NCBI GenBank assembly: GCA_003164715.1
Contig: PLTZ01000030.1
Coordinates: forward strand, 1-64,000
DNA length: 64,000 bases
Reading direction: 5' to 3'
From: Opitutaceae bacterium
GTDB lineage: Bacteria > Verrucomicrobiota > Verrucomicrobiia > Opitutales > Opitutaceae
Shown: piece after piece, positions 50,360-58,839 of the stretch
Numbering within the stretch: the stretch's first letter is position 1
Layout of the letters: each line of letters starts with the position of its first letter
Position numbers and translations under genes: made by a program
Notes under the pieces: model-generated
Told to the model about the DNA's origin: nothing
The model's input: the letters and a program-made list of their open reading frames with translations, nothing else
Database searches by the model: none

Positions 50360-51016
50360 ATGAACCCACCGATCCTGGTCCCCTCCCTGCTGGCCGGCGA
50401 CCATGCGGCCGCCGGCGAAAGCGCGGCGCTCGTGGCGAAGCTCGGCCTTGCGTGGCTGCACCTCGACATCATGGACGGCCACTTCGTGCCCAACCTCTCC
50501 TTCGGCCCGGGGATGCTGGCGGCGCTGCGGAGCCGCGGCTCGGCGCTGTTCTTCGACACGCACCTGATGCTCTCCGAGCCGCAGCGCTACGTCGGCGCGT
50601 TCGCGAAGGCCGGCGCCGACCGGATCACGATCCACGTAGAGCCGCCCTATGACCACGCCGCGGCGCTAAAGGACATCCGCGCCAAGGGATGCCGGGCCGG
50701 GATCGCCATCAACCCCGGCACCCCGGCCGAGGCCGCGGAGCCCTACCTCGGCCTCGTGGACCTCGTGCTCGTGATGACGGTGCAGCCGGGCTTCGGAGGC
50801 CAGGCCTTCAGGGACGACGTGCTCCCGAAGATCGCCCAGGTCGACCGCTGGCGCAGCGACCGCGGGCTCGACCTGCGGATCGAGGTCGACGGCGGGATCG
50901 AGCAGGCGACCGCGGCGCTCTGCCGCGCCAGGGGCGCCGACACCTTCGTGGCCGGGACGTCCTTCTTCGCCGCCAAGGACAAGGCCGCGTTCGCCGCCGC
51001 GTTCGCGGGCCTGTAG
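50360..51016 (+). CDS. rpe: ribulose-phosphate 3-epimerase
   Basis: A 218-aa TIM-barrel enzyme of the pentose phosphate pathway. It starts ILVPSLLAGDHAAAG, then has LHLDIMDGHFVPNLSFGPG with metal-binding His and Asp, FFDTHLMLSEP, AINPGTPAEA, VQPGFGGQAFRDDVLPKI and EVDGGIEQATA. All catalytic residues are present. It is 21 bp downstream of the LptE-like gene. The longer start at 50333 overlaps that gene and was rejected. Confidence 0.95.
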   Translation: MNPPILVPSLLAGDHAAAGESAALVAKLGLAWLHLDIMDGHFVPNLSFGPGMLAALRSRGSALFFDTHLMLSEPQRYVGAFAKAGADRITIHVEPPYDHAAALKDIRAKGCRAGIAINPGTPAEAAEPYLGLVDLVLVMTVQPGFGGQAFRDDVLPKIAQVDRWRSDRGLDLRIEVDGGIEQATAALCRARGADTFVAGTSFFAAKDKAAFAAAFAGL

Positions 51017-51024
51017 GCTCCCCT

Positions 51025-52650
51025 CTACGGCTCGCCCCGCGCGATGCGCTCGGCGCGCCGGTAGTTTGCGCGGAACCCCTCGGCCAAGTCGCGGGCGAGG
51101 CTGACGGCGTCGACCTGGTTCTTGGAGCCGAGGCCCCGCTTGATCCGGCCCATGGCCTGGTCGTAGTCTACGGCCGAGACGTCCTGCAGGACGGCCAGGG
51201 CGCGGCCGCGCGCAGGCTCGGGCGCCGCGATGACCGCGCGCCACGCGCGGACAAGCTCCGGGTGGGTGTCGAGCGTCATGACCCTGATGGCGAAGCTCAT
51301 CTCCTGGAAGAGCTGCACCGTCCACTCATCGTGGTGGACCAGGAGCTCCTTCTGGGAATAGGGGTCCACCTCCGGGTCGCTGCGGTACGCCCGCCACTCC
51401 CCGTGCCCGTAGAAGTCGCGGCGCACCGGCAGTCGCCGCAGCGCGAAGTCCCGCGGCCCGCCCGGGGCGCCCGTCCGGAAATTCCAGAGCTTCTGCCCGT
51501 CGAGCGACAGGACGTATTCGATGAACGCCCTGGCGACCGCGGGGTGCGGTGCGCCCCGCAGCAGCGCGATCGGGTCGACCGAGTACGCGCTTCCCCCTTC
51601 GGGCGAGACATAGCCGAGCCTTTCCTGCCCGGGGTTGCGCCGCCGGATGTCCTCCTCTTCCTCCCTGCCGTAGAAGTCGATGCACATGCCGGCGGCGCAG
51701 TCGCCGGCCGCCACGTCGATCGGCGGCTTCTGGGAGGTGTCGGTGAAGTAGCGGGCGTTGGCCCCGACCAGCTGGATCAGCCTCATCGCGTCGGTCCATC
51801 CCCCGCGCACGGCCCCGGCCTCCAGCGTGCCCGGGTCGGCCGCGGGGTCGGCCGCGCGCAGGGCGTCTAGCCTCTTGTGGATCTGCTGCTGGACCACGTT
51901 TTCGTACGCGGCCGCAATCGACCCGCTCTTCGTCGGGTCGCACATGCCGAGCTCGCCGACGAACCGGGGGTCGGTCAGGTCGCTCCACTCATCTGGCTCT
52001 CGCGCGAATCCGAGGCGCTTCAGCGAATCCCGGTTAAAAAGGATGCCGTAGGAGCTTAAGACCGTGCCGAACCAGAGATCGCCCCGGTCGTACTGCACCT
52101 CGCCGCCGAACGTGCGCGGGAGCGCCTCGTCCGCAAACCACTCGGGGTGGAGCCTGCGGATTCCGGGGTCGACGAGTCGCCCGGTGCGGGCCTGCCTCAC
52201 GAAGTCATAGGGGCCGCCCCCGAAAAAGAGGTCGATCCCGCAGCCGACGTTCGATGCGAGGAAGGCCGCCCGGGCCGCGCGGACCTGCGGCGCGGCGTCG
52301 GCCGGCCGGCGGTCGGTCTGGAAACCCGACTGGAGGTCCGCGCTCCACGCCCGGCCCGGCACCCCCGTCCAGAGGTTGCGGAACGAGGCCACGTACTCCC
52401 CCTCCAGGTAGCGCGCGATCTCGCTTGTCCCGCCGATCATCCTCCAGTCGACGAAGACCCTGCGGCCCGTCCTCGCCCGGTACCAGTCCATGAAGCCGAG
52501 CTCGAACTCGTGGCGGATGGCCTCGTTGTGGGGCGTGATGATGACCAGGGTTTCGTCCGCGCCCCCGGCCGGACCCTGCCGCGGCCGCAGGGCGAACGGC
52601 ACGGCGAGGGTCGCCGCGAGGGCAAGGAGGATCATCCCCCGCTTGAGCAT
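51025..52650 (-). CDS. ABC-transporter solute-binding protein, iron(III)/phosphonate type
   Basis: A 541-aa periplasmic binding protein, longer than the usual 340-400 aa. A signal peptide (LKRGMILLALAATLAVPFAL) precedes ADETLVIITPHNEAIRHEFELGFMDWY, the typical start of the SBP family 6/8 for Fe(III) or 2-aminoethylphosphonate. WSDLTDPRFVGELGMCDPTKSGSIAAAYEN and GGSAYSVDPIALLRGAPHPAVARAFIEYVLS are strong family strings. It lies 12 bp downstream of the ATPase in the same operon. No permease adjoins; the permease at 39.0 kb could complete the system. Confidence 0.88.
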   Translation of the reverse strand: MLKRGMILLALAATLAVPFALRPRQGPAGGADETLVIITPHNEAIRHEFELGFMDWYRARTGRRVFVDWRMIGGTSEIARYLEGEYVASFRNLWTGVPGRAWSADLQSGFQTDRRPADAAPQVRAARAAFLASNVGCGIDLFFGGGPYDFVRQARTGRLVDPGIRRLHPEWFADEALPRTFGGEVQYDRGDLWFGTVLSSYGILFNRDSLKRLGFAREPDEWSDLTDPRFVGELGMCDPTKSGSIAAAYENVVQQQIHKRLDALRAADPAADPGTLEAGAVRGGWTDAMRLIQLVGANARYFTDTSQKPPIDVAAGDCAAGMCIDFYGREEEEDIRRRNPGQERLGYVSPEGGSAYSVDPIALLRGAPHPAVARAFIEYVLSLDGQKLWNFRTGAPGGPRDFALRRLPVRRDFYGHGEWRAYRSDPEVDPYSQKELLVHHDEWTVQLFQEMSFAIRVMTLDTHPELVRAWRAVIAAPEPARGRALAVLQDVSAVDYDQAMGRIKRGLGSKNQVDAVSLARDLAEGFRANYRRAERIARGEP

Positions 52651-52662
52651 GGCGGCATCCCC

Positions 52663-53733
52663 CTAGTCCCTGAGCACGACCACGTCCTCGGGCCGGGCGC
52701 TCGCGAAGAACTCCTGCGCCTCGGGGCGGTCGATGAACCGGGGATTGAGCTCGAGGATCTTCAGGCCGACGCCCCCGGAAACGAAGTCGTACTGCGCGTT
52801 CTCGCCGAGGTAGACCGAGGCGCCGATCCGGCCGCGCACCGCGTTGGCGCCCTCTGGGGCGGTGGAGATCGACCAGCACTCCGGCCGGACGGAGAGGGTC
52901 ACCGCGGCGCCGGCGGCGGGCGGCGAGCCGGGGTCGCCGAGGACCCCCTCGAATTCCCCGATGGTCGTGGACACCCGCGCCCCGCCCGGCGAGGCGGAGA
53001 CGAGCGTGCCCGCGATGAAGTTCGTCTCGCCGATGAAGTCCGCCACGCTCTTGTGGGCCGGCCGGCGGTAAACGTCCCTCGGCGTGCCGACCTGCAGGAT
53101 CCTCCCCCCCTCGAGGATGGCCATCCGGTCCGAGACCGAGAGCGCCTCCTTCTGGTCGTGGGTCACGTACACGGTCGTCAGCTTGAACTCCTTGCACACC
53201 CGGCGGATCTCCATGCGCATCTCGAGCCTGAGTCTCGCGTCCAGGTTCGAGAGGGGTTCGTCGAGGAGCAGGCACCGCGGCCGGATGACGAGCGCGCGGG
53301 CGAGCGCCACGCGCTGCTGCTGGCCGCCGGAGAGCTGGTTGGGGCGCCGCTCCGCGTAGGCCCCCATGTGGACCGACTCGAGCGCCTCGCCCACCTTGGC
53401 GCGGATCTCGGGCCTGGGGAGCCTTCGCTCCTCGAGGCCGAAGGCCACGTTCTCGGCGACCGTCATGTGGGGCCAGAGGGCGTAGCTCTGGAACATCATC
53501 CCCGTGTTGCGCTTGTGGGGCGCCAGCTGCGTCACGTCCTCGTCCCCGAAGAAGATCCGCCCCTCGTCGGGGATGTAGAAGCCGGCCAGGCACCTGAGCA
53601 GCGTCGTCTTGCCGCACCCGCTAGGGCCCAAGAGGAAAAAGAGCTCCCCGGGCTCGACCCGCAGGTCGAGGTTGCGCAGCGCCGCGACGGCGCCGAAGCG
53701 TTTGGACAGGTTCTGGATTCGGATCGATATCAT
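52663..53733 (-). CDS. ABC-transporter ATP-binding protein
   Basis: A 356-aa ATPase. Walker A GPSGCGKTTLL (near residue 37), Q-loop MFQSYALWPHMT, signature LSGGQQQRVALARALV and Walker B CLLLDEPLSNLD with the H-loop VTHDQKEAL are intact. A C-terminal TOBE-like beta domain (residues 240-356) follows, as in sugar, iron and polyamine importers. The gene starts 136 bp from the divergent hpt. It drives uptake of the solute caught by the binding protein downstream. Confidence 0.95.
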   Translation of the reverse strand: MISIRIQNLSKRFGAVAALRNLDLRVEPGELFFLLGPSGCGKTTLLRCLAGFYIPDEGRIFFGDEDVTQLAPHKRNTGMMFQSYALWPHMTVAENVAFGLEERRLPRPEIRAKVGEALESVHMGAYAERRPNQLSGGQQQRVALARALVIRPRCLLLDEPLSNLDARLRLEMRMEIRRVCKEFKLTTVYVTHDQKEALSVSDRMAILEGGRILQVGTPRDVYRRPAHKSVADFIGETNFIAGTLVSASPGGARVSTTIGEFEGVLGDPGSPPAAGAAVTLSVRPECWSISTAPEGANAVRGRIGASVYLGENAQYDFVSGGVGLKILELNPRFIDRPEAQEFFASARPEDVVVLRD

Positions 53734-53869
53734 TCCAGCTTGGTCGGCCGAGTCTCGACGCACGGCCGGCCGGAGTCGAAGTCAAAAGAAAAATCGCAGG
53801 GGATTACCGCGGAGGGCCCTTAACGGTTTGCGTTGGGGGCGCGAGTGCGCATGTCTGGACGCCCCGCCC

Positions 53870-54448
53870 ATGCCGACGAAAAACAGGAACTCAGAGCAGC
53901 ACCCGGACCTGGAGAGCGTGATGTTCACCGAGGCCCAGATAAAGAAGCGGGTCCGGGAGCTCGCCCGCGAGATCCGGAAGGTCTACGGCGGAGGCGAGTT
54001 CACGATCATCTCGATCATCAACGGCGCGGTCATGTTCACCGCGGACCTGATGCGCGAGATCGACAATCCGGTGCGCCTCGACTGCGTCCGGATCTCGAGC
54101 TACGGCAACCGGACGACCTCGGTGGGGACCCCGCAGATCGTCAGCAGCCTGACGATCGACATCGCCCGGCGCCACGTGCTCCTGATCGACGACATCCTCG
54201 ACACGGGAAAGACCATCACGCTCGTCTCGGGGCTCATCATGAAGCTCGGCCCCGCGAGCCTGCGAACCTGTGTCCTCCTCGACAAGGTCGGCCGGCGGCA
54301 GGTGCCCTTCGACGCCGACTTCGTCGGGTTCAAGATTCCCGACAAGTTCGTGATCGGCTACGGCCTCGACTTCGCGGAGCGCTACCGGAACCTGCCCTGC
54401 ATCGGCGTCCTCAGTCCCCGGCTGCAGAACCCGCCCGAGTGGGCCTGA
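53870..54448 (+). CDS. hpt: hypoxanthine phosphoribosyltransferase
   Basis: A 192-aa purine-salvage enzyme. The PRPP loop is VLLIDDILDTGKTITLVSGL, and FTIISIINGAVMFTADLMRE is the usual N-terminal motif. DFVGFKIPDKFVIGYGLDFAERYRNLPCIGVL closes the protein as in the family. It converts hypoxanthine (and often guanine) plus PRPP to the nucleotide. The gene overlaps the end of uvrB by 38 bp, tail to tail. The ATG at 53870 was chosen over earlier in-frame starts, which add residues with no family resemblance. Confidence 0.94.
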   Translation: MPTKNRNSEQHPDLESVMFTEAQIKKRVRELAREIRKVYGGGEFTIISIINGAVMFTADLMREIDNPVRLDCVRISSYGNRTTSVGTPQIVSSLTIDIARRHVLLIDDILDTGKTITLVSGLIMKLGPASLRTCVLLDKVGRRQVPFDADFVGFKIPDKFVIGYGLDFAERYRNLPCIGVLSPRLQNPPEWA

Positions 54449-56435
54449 CCCGCCGGGGCGCCGCCCCGGCCATCTTCCGGTAGCTGCCCGACCTGAGCGC
54501 GTCGATCTGGTCCCTGAGGAGCGCCGCCTTCTCGAACTCGAGGCGCTCGGCGGCCTCCCGCATCTCGTCCTCGAGCTCGGCGATCACGGCGGCAACGTCG
54601 TCCGCGCCCTCGGGAACCGCGGCCTCGCCGCGCCCGCCCGACCCGTCGCCGCTCTGGAGGCTCGCCTGGGCGCCGCGGGTCACGCTGCGGGGGACGATCC
54701 CATGCTCCAGGTTGTAGGCGATCTGCTTGCGGCGGCGCGCGGTCGTCACCTCGATCGTGCGCGCGATCGACCCGGTGATCGTGTCGGCGTAGAAGATGAC
54801 CCTGCCCTTCTCGTGGCGCGCGGCGCGCCCCGCCGTCTGGATCAGGCTCGTCTCGCTCCGCAGGAACCCCTCCTTGTCGGCGTCGAGGATCGCGACCAGC
54901 GCGACCTCCGGCAGGTCGAGCCCCTCCCTCAGGAGGTTGATCCCGATCAGCACGTCGAAGTTGCCGAGACGCAGGTTGCGCAGAATCTCGATGCGCTCGA
55001 TGGTGTCGATGTCGGAGTGCAGGTACTCGACCCGCACGTTCGACTCCCTCAGGTAGGTGGTGAGGTCCTCCGACAGGCGCTTGGTGAGCGTGGTCACGAG
55101 CACCCGCTCCCCGGCGGCCGCGGCCCTCTTGGCCTCGCCGATCAGGTCCTCGACCTGGCCCTTGATGGGCCGCACGGTGATCTCCGGGTCGAGGAGCCCC
55201 GTCGGCCGGATGACCTGCTCCGCGACGACCGACGACCTGCGGACCTCGAACTGCGAGGGGGTGGCCGAAACGTAGAGGGTCTGGCCCGTGATCTGCTCGA
55301 ACTCGGCCATGCTCTGCGGCCGGTTGTCGAGCGCCGAGGGCAGCCTGAAGCCGAAGTCGACGAGCGTCTGCTTGCGGGAGCGGTCGCCGTTGTACATCCC
55401 GCCGATCTGCGGGACGGTGACGTGGCTCTCGTCCACCATCAAGAGGAAGTCCTTCGGGAAGAAGTCGATCAGGCAGAAGGGGCGGTCGCCCGGCCTGCGG
55501 CTGCCGAAGTGCAGGGAGTAGTTCTCGATCCCGTTGCAGAACCCCATCTCCTGGAGCATCTCCAGGTCGTAGTTCGTCCTCATCTTGATCCGCTGCGCCT
55601 CGAGGTACTTGCCCTGCGACTCGAACCAGGCCACCCGCTGCTCGAGCTCGGCCCTGATCGACTGGATCGCCGGGGTGAGCGAGCCGCGGCTCCTCACGTA
55701 CTGGTTCGCCGGGTAGAGGTCGAACCTCTCGAGCTTGCGCAGGACGTCGCCCGTCAGCGGGTCGAACTCGCTCAGGCCCTCCACGTCGTCGCCGAAGAAC
55801 TCCACGCGCAGCCCGTACTCCGTGTACGCCGGCATCACGTCGACCACGTCGCCGCGGACGCGGAACCTGCCGGGCTTCAGCTCGTAGTCGTTGCGCTCGT
55901 AGATGTTGTCGACCAGGCGCTCGAGGAACGCGTTGCGGCCGAGGCCGTCCCCCTTGCGGATCGAGATCCGCAGCGCGGTGAAGTCCTCGGGCGACCCGAG
56001 GCCGTAGATGCAGGAGACGCTCGCGACGACGATCACGTCCCGCCGGCTGACCAGCGAGCTCGTGGCCGACATCCGCAGCCGCTCGATCTCCTCGTTGATC
56101 GACGAGTCCTTCTCGATGTAGGTGTCGCTCGAGGGGATGTAGGCCTCGGGCTGGTAGTAGTCGTAGTAGCTGACGAAGTACTCGACGGCGTTCTCCGGGA
56201 AGAAGCTCTTGAACTCCGAGAAGAGCTGCGCCGCCAGCGTCTTGTTGTGGCAGATGATCAGGACGGGCCGCTCGCACCGGGCGATGACGTTGGCCATCGT
56301 GAACGTCTTGCCCGAGCCCGTGACCCCGAGGAGGGTCTGGTACCGGTTGCCGGCGCAGAGCGAGCCGACCAGCCGCTCGATCGCCTGGGGCTGGTCGCCG
56401 GTGGGCCGGTAGTCGGAACTGAGCTTAAAAAGCAT
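54411..56435 (-). CDS. uvrB: excinuclease ABC subunit B
   Basis: A 674-aa helicase-like repair protein. Walker A is GVTGSGKTFTMANVIA; HNKTLAAQLFSEFKSFFPENAVEYFVSYYDYYQPEAYIPSSD is the beta-hairpin region (residues 80-120). VTVPQIGGMYNGDRSRK, LREGLDLPEVALVAILDADKEGFLRSE and QTAGRAARHEKG are helicase motifs V and VI, and a UVR domain (EMREAAERLEFEKAALLRDQI) ends it. It loads UvrC onto DNA lesions. ATG at 56435 is preferred; a TTG 6 bp earlier is possible. Confidence 0.97.
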   Translation of the reverse strand: MLFKLSSDYRPTGDQPQAIERLVGSLCAGNRYQTLLGVTGSGKTFTMANVIARCERPVLIICHNKTLAAQLFSEFKSFFPENAVEYFVSYYDYYQPEAYIPSSDTYIEKDSSINEEIERLRMSATSSLVSRRDVIVVASVSCIYGLGSPEDFTALRISIRKGDGLGRNAFLERLVDNIYERNDYELKPGRFRVRGDVVDVMPAYTEYGLRVEFFGDDVEGLSEFDPLTGDVLRKLERFDLYPANQYVRSRGSLTPAIQSIRAELEQRVAWFESQGKYLEAQRIKMRTNYDLEMLQEMGFCNGIENYSLHFGSRRPGDRPFCLIDFFPKDFLLMVDESHVTVPQIGGMYNGDRSRKQTLVDFGFRLPSALDNRPQSMAEFEQITGQTLYVSATPSQFEVRRSSVVAEQVIRPTGLLDPEITVRPIKGQVEDLIGEAKRAAAAGERVLVTTLTKRLSEDLTTYLRESNVRVEYLHSDIDTIERIEILRNLRLGNFDVLIGINLLREGLDLPEVALVAILDADKEGFLRSETSLIQTAGRAARHEKGRVIFYADTITGSIARTIEVTTARRRKQIAYNLEHGIVPRSVTRGAQASLQSGDGSGGRGEAAVPEGADDVAAVIAELEDEMREAAERLEFEKAALLRDQIDALRSGSYRKMAGAAPRRVRPTRAGSAAGD

Positions 56436-56469
56436 GGCCAATGGCTATGACATCGGGCAGACTTGAGCC

Positions 56470-57744
56470 ATGTCAAAGGCAGTCATTTCGAGTCTTTATG
56501 ATTCTGACGTTTTTCGCATGGCGTGCCGCCAATTTGACCAGGCCGCCGATGCCATCAACCTCGCGGAGGACATCCGGGACCGCACCAAGTATCCCCGCCG
56601 GTGCATCGCGGTCTCGCTGCCGGTGCGGCGCGACGACGGCAGTGTGACGGTCTTCGAGGGGTACCGCGTCCAGCATAGCCTGTCGACCGGCCCGTCCAAG
56701 GGCGGGATACGGTTCCACGAGAACGTCACGCTGGGCGAGGTGGCCGCCCTCGCGATGTGGATGAGCTGGAAGTGCTCCCTGGTGGGGCTTCCCTACGGCG
56801 GCGCAAAGGGCGGCGTGATCGTGAACCCGAGGGAGCTCTCCCCGACCGAGCTTGAGCACCTCTCGCGGCGGTACATGCAGGAGCTGATCGGCTTCGTCGG
56901 GCCCCAGCTCGACATTCCGGCCCCCGACGTGGGGACGAACGAGCAGATCATGGCCTGGATGATGGACACCTACTCGAACCACATGGGGCACATCTCGCCA
57001 GGCGTCGTGACGGGCAAGCCCATCTCGCTCGGGGGCTCGCAGGGCCGGCGCGAGGCCACCGGCTTCGGGGTCGCCCACCTTGTCGGCAAGTACCTCGAGG
57101 ACATGAGGATCCCCATCGCCAAGGCGACGGTCGCGATCCAGGGCTTCGGCAACGTCGGCAGCGAGACCGCGCTCGCGCTGTCGGCCATGGGCGCGCGGAT
57201 CATCGCCGTGTCCGACTACATGGGCGGCGTCCACAACGCCAAGGGCCTGAACATCAAGAAGGCCATGGCCTATGTCCAGTACGCGGGGGTCCTGAAGGAC
57301 TTCGAGGGCGGCGAGGCGATCTCGAACGAGCAGCTCCTCGAGCTCGAGTGCACGGTCCTCGTCCCTGCGGCCCTCGAGAGGGTCATCACCGAGAAGAACG
57401 CCCCGAAGCTGCGGTGCCGCCTGCTGGCCGAGGCCGCCAACGGGCCCACGACGAACGCCGCGAACAAGATCATCGAGAACCGCGGCGACATCGAGCTCAT
57501 CCCCGACGTCCTGTGCAACTCGGGCGGCGTCATCGTGTCGTACTTCGAGTGGCTGCAGAACCTCCAGAGCTTCTACTGGGGCCGCGACGAGGTGCTGGAG
57601 AAATTGAAGGGCATCCTCGACAAGGCCAAGGAGTCGGTCGAGTACCAGAAGCGGAAGTTCAAGTTCGGCCGCCGCCTGGCCGCCCTCACCCTCGGCATCG
57701 CCCGCGTCGCCGAGGCCAAGCAGAAGCGGGGCCTGTTTCCGTAG
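56470..57744 (+). CDS. gdhA: glutamate dehydrogenase (Glu/Leu/Phe/Val family)
   Basis: A 424-aa hexameric-type enzyme interconverting glutamate with 2-oxoglutarate and ammonium. LPYGGAKGGVIVNPRELS contains the catalytic Lys, PAPDVGTNEQIMAWMMDTYS the substrate site, and AIQGFGNVGSETALALSAMGA the NAD(P) fold. The N-terminal substrate-binding motif is KGGIRFHENVTLGEVAALAMWMSWK. It is 34 bp from the divergent uvrB start. The cofactor preference cannot be told by eye. Confidence 0.94.
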   Translation: MSKAVISSLYDSDVFRMACRQFDQAADAINLAEDIRDRTKYPRRCIAVSLPVRRDDGSVTVFEGYRVQHSLSTGPSKGGIRFHENVTLGEVAALAMWMSWKCSLVGLPYGGAKGGVIVNPRELSPTELEHLSRRYMQELIGFVGPQLDIPAPDVGTNEQIMAWMMDTYSNHMGHISPGVVTGKPISLGGSQGRREATGFGVAHLVGKYLEDMRIPIAKATVAIQGFGNVGSETALALSAMGARIIAVSDYMGGVHNAKGLNIKKAMAYVQYAGVLKDFEGGEAISNEQLLELECTVLVPAALERVITEKNAPKLRCRLLAEAANGPTTNAANKIIENRGDIELIPDVLCNSGGVIVSYFEWLQNLQSFYWGRDEVLEKLKGILDKAKESVEYQKRKFKFGRRLAALTLGIARVAEAKQKRGLFP

Positions 57745-57757
57745 GGCTTCCGCCGGG

Positions 57758-58390
57758 TCAGACGAGCAGCAGGATCGCCTCGAGCGACCGCACGAAGACC
57801 GCGGCCTCGCGCTCGACCGTTTCCCGGGCGACGAAACCGCCGTACCCGACGAACAGCTCCACGTCGGAGCGCGTCTCCAAGTCGCTCACGCCGTCGCCGA
57901 CCGTCACGACCCTCGAGGGCCTTAGCTCGGACCTGAGCGCGCGGATGACCTCGAGCTTCCCGCCGGTGCGCGTCGTGGGATAGGCTGAGTCGTAGCCGCT
58001 GTAGGTGCCGTCGGGGGCGAAACGAAGGTCGACCGCCTCGACCCGCGCGACACCGAGAAAGTCTGCCAGCGGCCGGATCGCCTGGCGGAATCCGCCGCTC
58101 ACGATGACCGGTGTCCATCCCCTCTCGACCAGGACGCCGATCGTCGCCTTGGCCGTGGGCTCGACGTTCGCCAGGTAGCGGCCGCCGATCGCGGCCGCGT
58201 CGGCGGCGCCCGGGCGGATGATGTCCAGCCTCCGCCCGAAGACCTCCTCCAGGCGGATCTTGCCGTTCATCGCGTCCCTCGTCATCGCCTCGACCCGCGC
58301 AAAAACCTCGGGGCCGTGAATCCGGGCCAGCTCGTCGATCCCCTCGATCGAGCTGAGCGTGCTGTCGCAGTCAAAACAGATCAGTTTCAA
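57758..58390 (-). CDS. serB: HAD-family phosphoserine-phosphatase-like enzyme
   Basis: A 210-aa HAD hydrolase. The nucleophile motif is CFDCDSTLSS (Asp8, Asp10), motif II VIVSGGFR, and motif III VTVGDGVSDLE with the lysine in TGGKLEVIRAL. The cap sequence EAMTRDAMNGKIRLEEVFGRRL resembles SerB, the last step of serine synthesis. The start is TTG. It lies 12 bp downstream of rpmE2 on the same strand. SerB is the best fit, though close HAD relatives cannot be excluded. Confidence 0.82.
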   Translation of the reverse strand: MKLICFDCDSTLSSIEGIDELARIHGPEVFARVEAMTRDAMNGKIRLEEVFGRRLDIIRPGAADAAAIGGRYLANVEPTAKATIGVLVERGWTPVIVSGGFRQAIRPLADFLGVARVEAVDLRFAPDGTYSGYDSAYPTTRTGGKLEVIRALRSELRPSRVVTVGDGVSDLETRSDVELFVGYGGFVARETVEREAAVFVRSLEAILLLV

Positions 58391-58401
58391 CCGCCTAAGG
58401 C

Positions 58402-58653
58402 CTATTTCTTCGTGCTGCGCTTGAACTTGGACGTGAATTTCTCGACGCGGCCCGCCGTGTCCACGAGGCGCTTCTCGCCGGTGTACGCGGGATGGGAGTC
58501 CATTGTCACGTCGCGCAGGACGATGAAATACTCCTTGCCGTCGATCGACTCCTTGCGGGCCGACTTCATCGTCGAGCGCGTCAGGAATCGTTTGCCTGTG
58601 GCGACGTCGAGGAAGCAGACCGGGTTGAGCGTCGGATGACCTTCAGTTTTCAC
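58402..58653 (-). CDS. rpmE2: 50S ribosomal protein bL31, type B (zinc-free)
   Basis: An 83-aa protein starting with GTG: MKTEGHPTLNPVCFLDVATGKRFLTRSTM. It ends DTAGRVEKFTSKFKRSTKK, the type B pattern. The CxxC zinc site of type A is missing; only Cys13 remains. Start 20 bp after the rpmJ stop indicates one transcript with the similarly zinc-free bL36. Upstream frame residues before the GTG match no family member. Confidence 0.93.
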   Translation of the reverse strand: MKTEGHPTLNPVCFLDVATGKRFLTRSTMKSARKESIDGKEYFIVLRDVTMDSHPAYTGEKRLVDTAGRVEKFTSKFKRSTKK

Positions 58654-58672
58654 GTGGAAGATGGGTTCAGTG

Positions 58673-58798
58673 TCAGCCCTGGCGTGCCTTGTAGCGCGGG
58701 TCGGTCTTGTTGATGACGTAGATCTTGCCGCGGCGGCGCACCACCTGGCAGTCCGGGTGACGCTTCTTGGCTGATTTGATTGAGGAAACAACTTTCAT
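58673..58798 (-). CDS. rpmJ: 50S ribosomal protein bL36, zinc-free type
   Basis: A 41-aa basic protein: it starts [20 protein letters not shown] and ends [10 protein letters not shown]. This is the bL36 pattern ([11 protein letters not shown] core), in the variant that lacks the C-x2-C-x12-C-x4-H zinc ligands and keeps one Cys. It is the first gene of the pair with rpmE2. The product is part of the large subunit near the peptidyl-transferase region. Confidence 0.95.
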   Translation of the reverse strand: MKVVSSIKSAKKRHPDCQVVRRRGKIYVINKTDPRYKARQG

Positions 58799-58808
58799 AA
58801 AAGGCACC

Positions 58809-58838
58809 AAAACAGAGAGCGTACACCCCCCCTGTCAA
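58809..58838 (-). promoter_or_regulatory. candidate promoter for rpmJ-rpmE2
   Basis: On the minus strand a perfect -35 box TTGACA (58838-58833) is followed 18 bp later by TGTTTT (58814-58809), a weak -10. The rpmJ ATG begins 11 bp below the -10, so the transcript would be nearly leaderless. A zinc-responsive (Zur) operator would be expected near it if the pair is a zinc-starvation set; I cannot recognise one by eye. Confidence 0.3.
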
Positions 58839-58839
58839 C

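Noticed and set aside
54702..56450. 582-codon plus-strand frame over uvrB
   Set aside because: uvrB is unmistakable on the other strand; the frame product has no domain.
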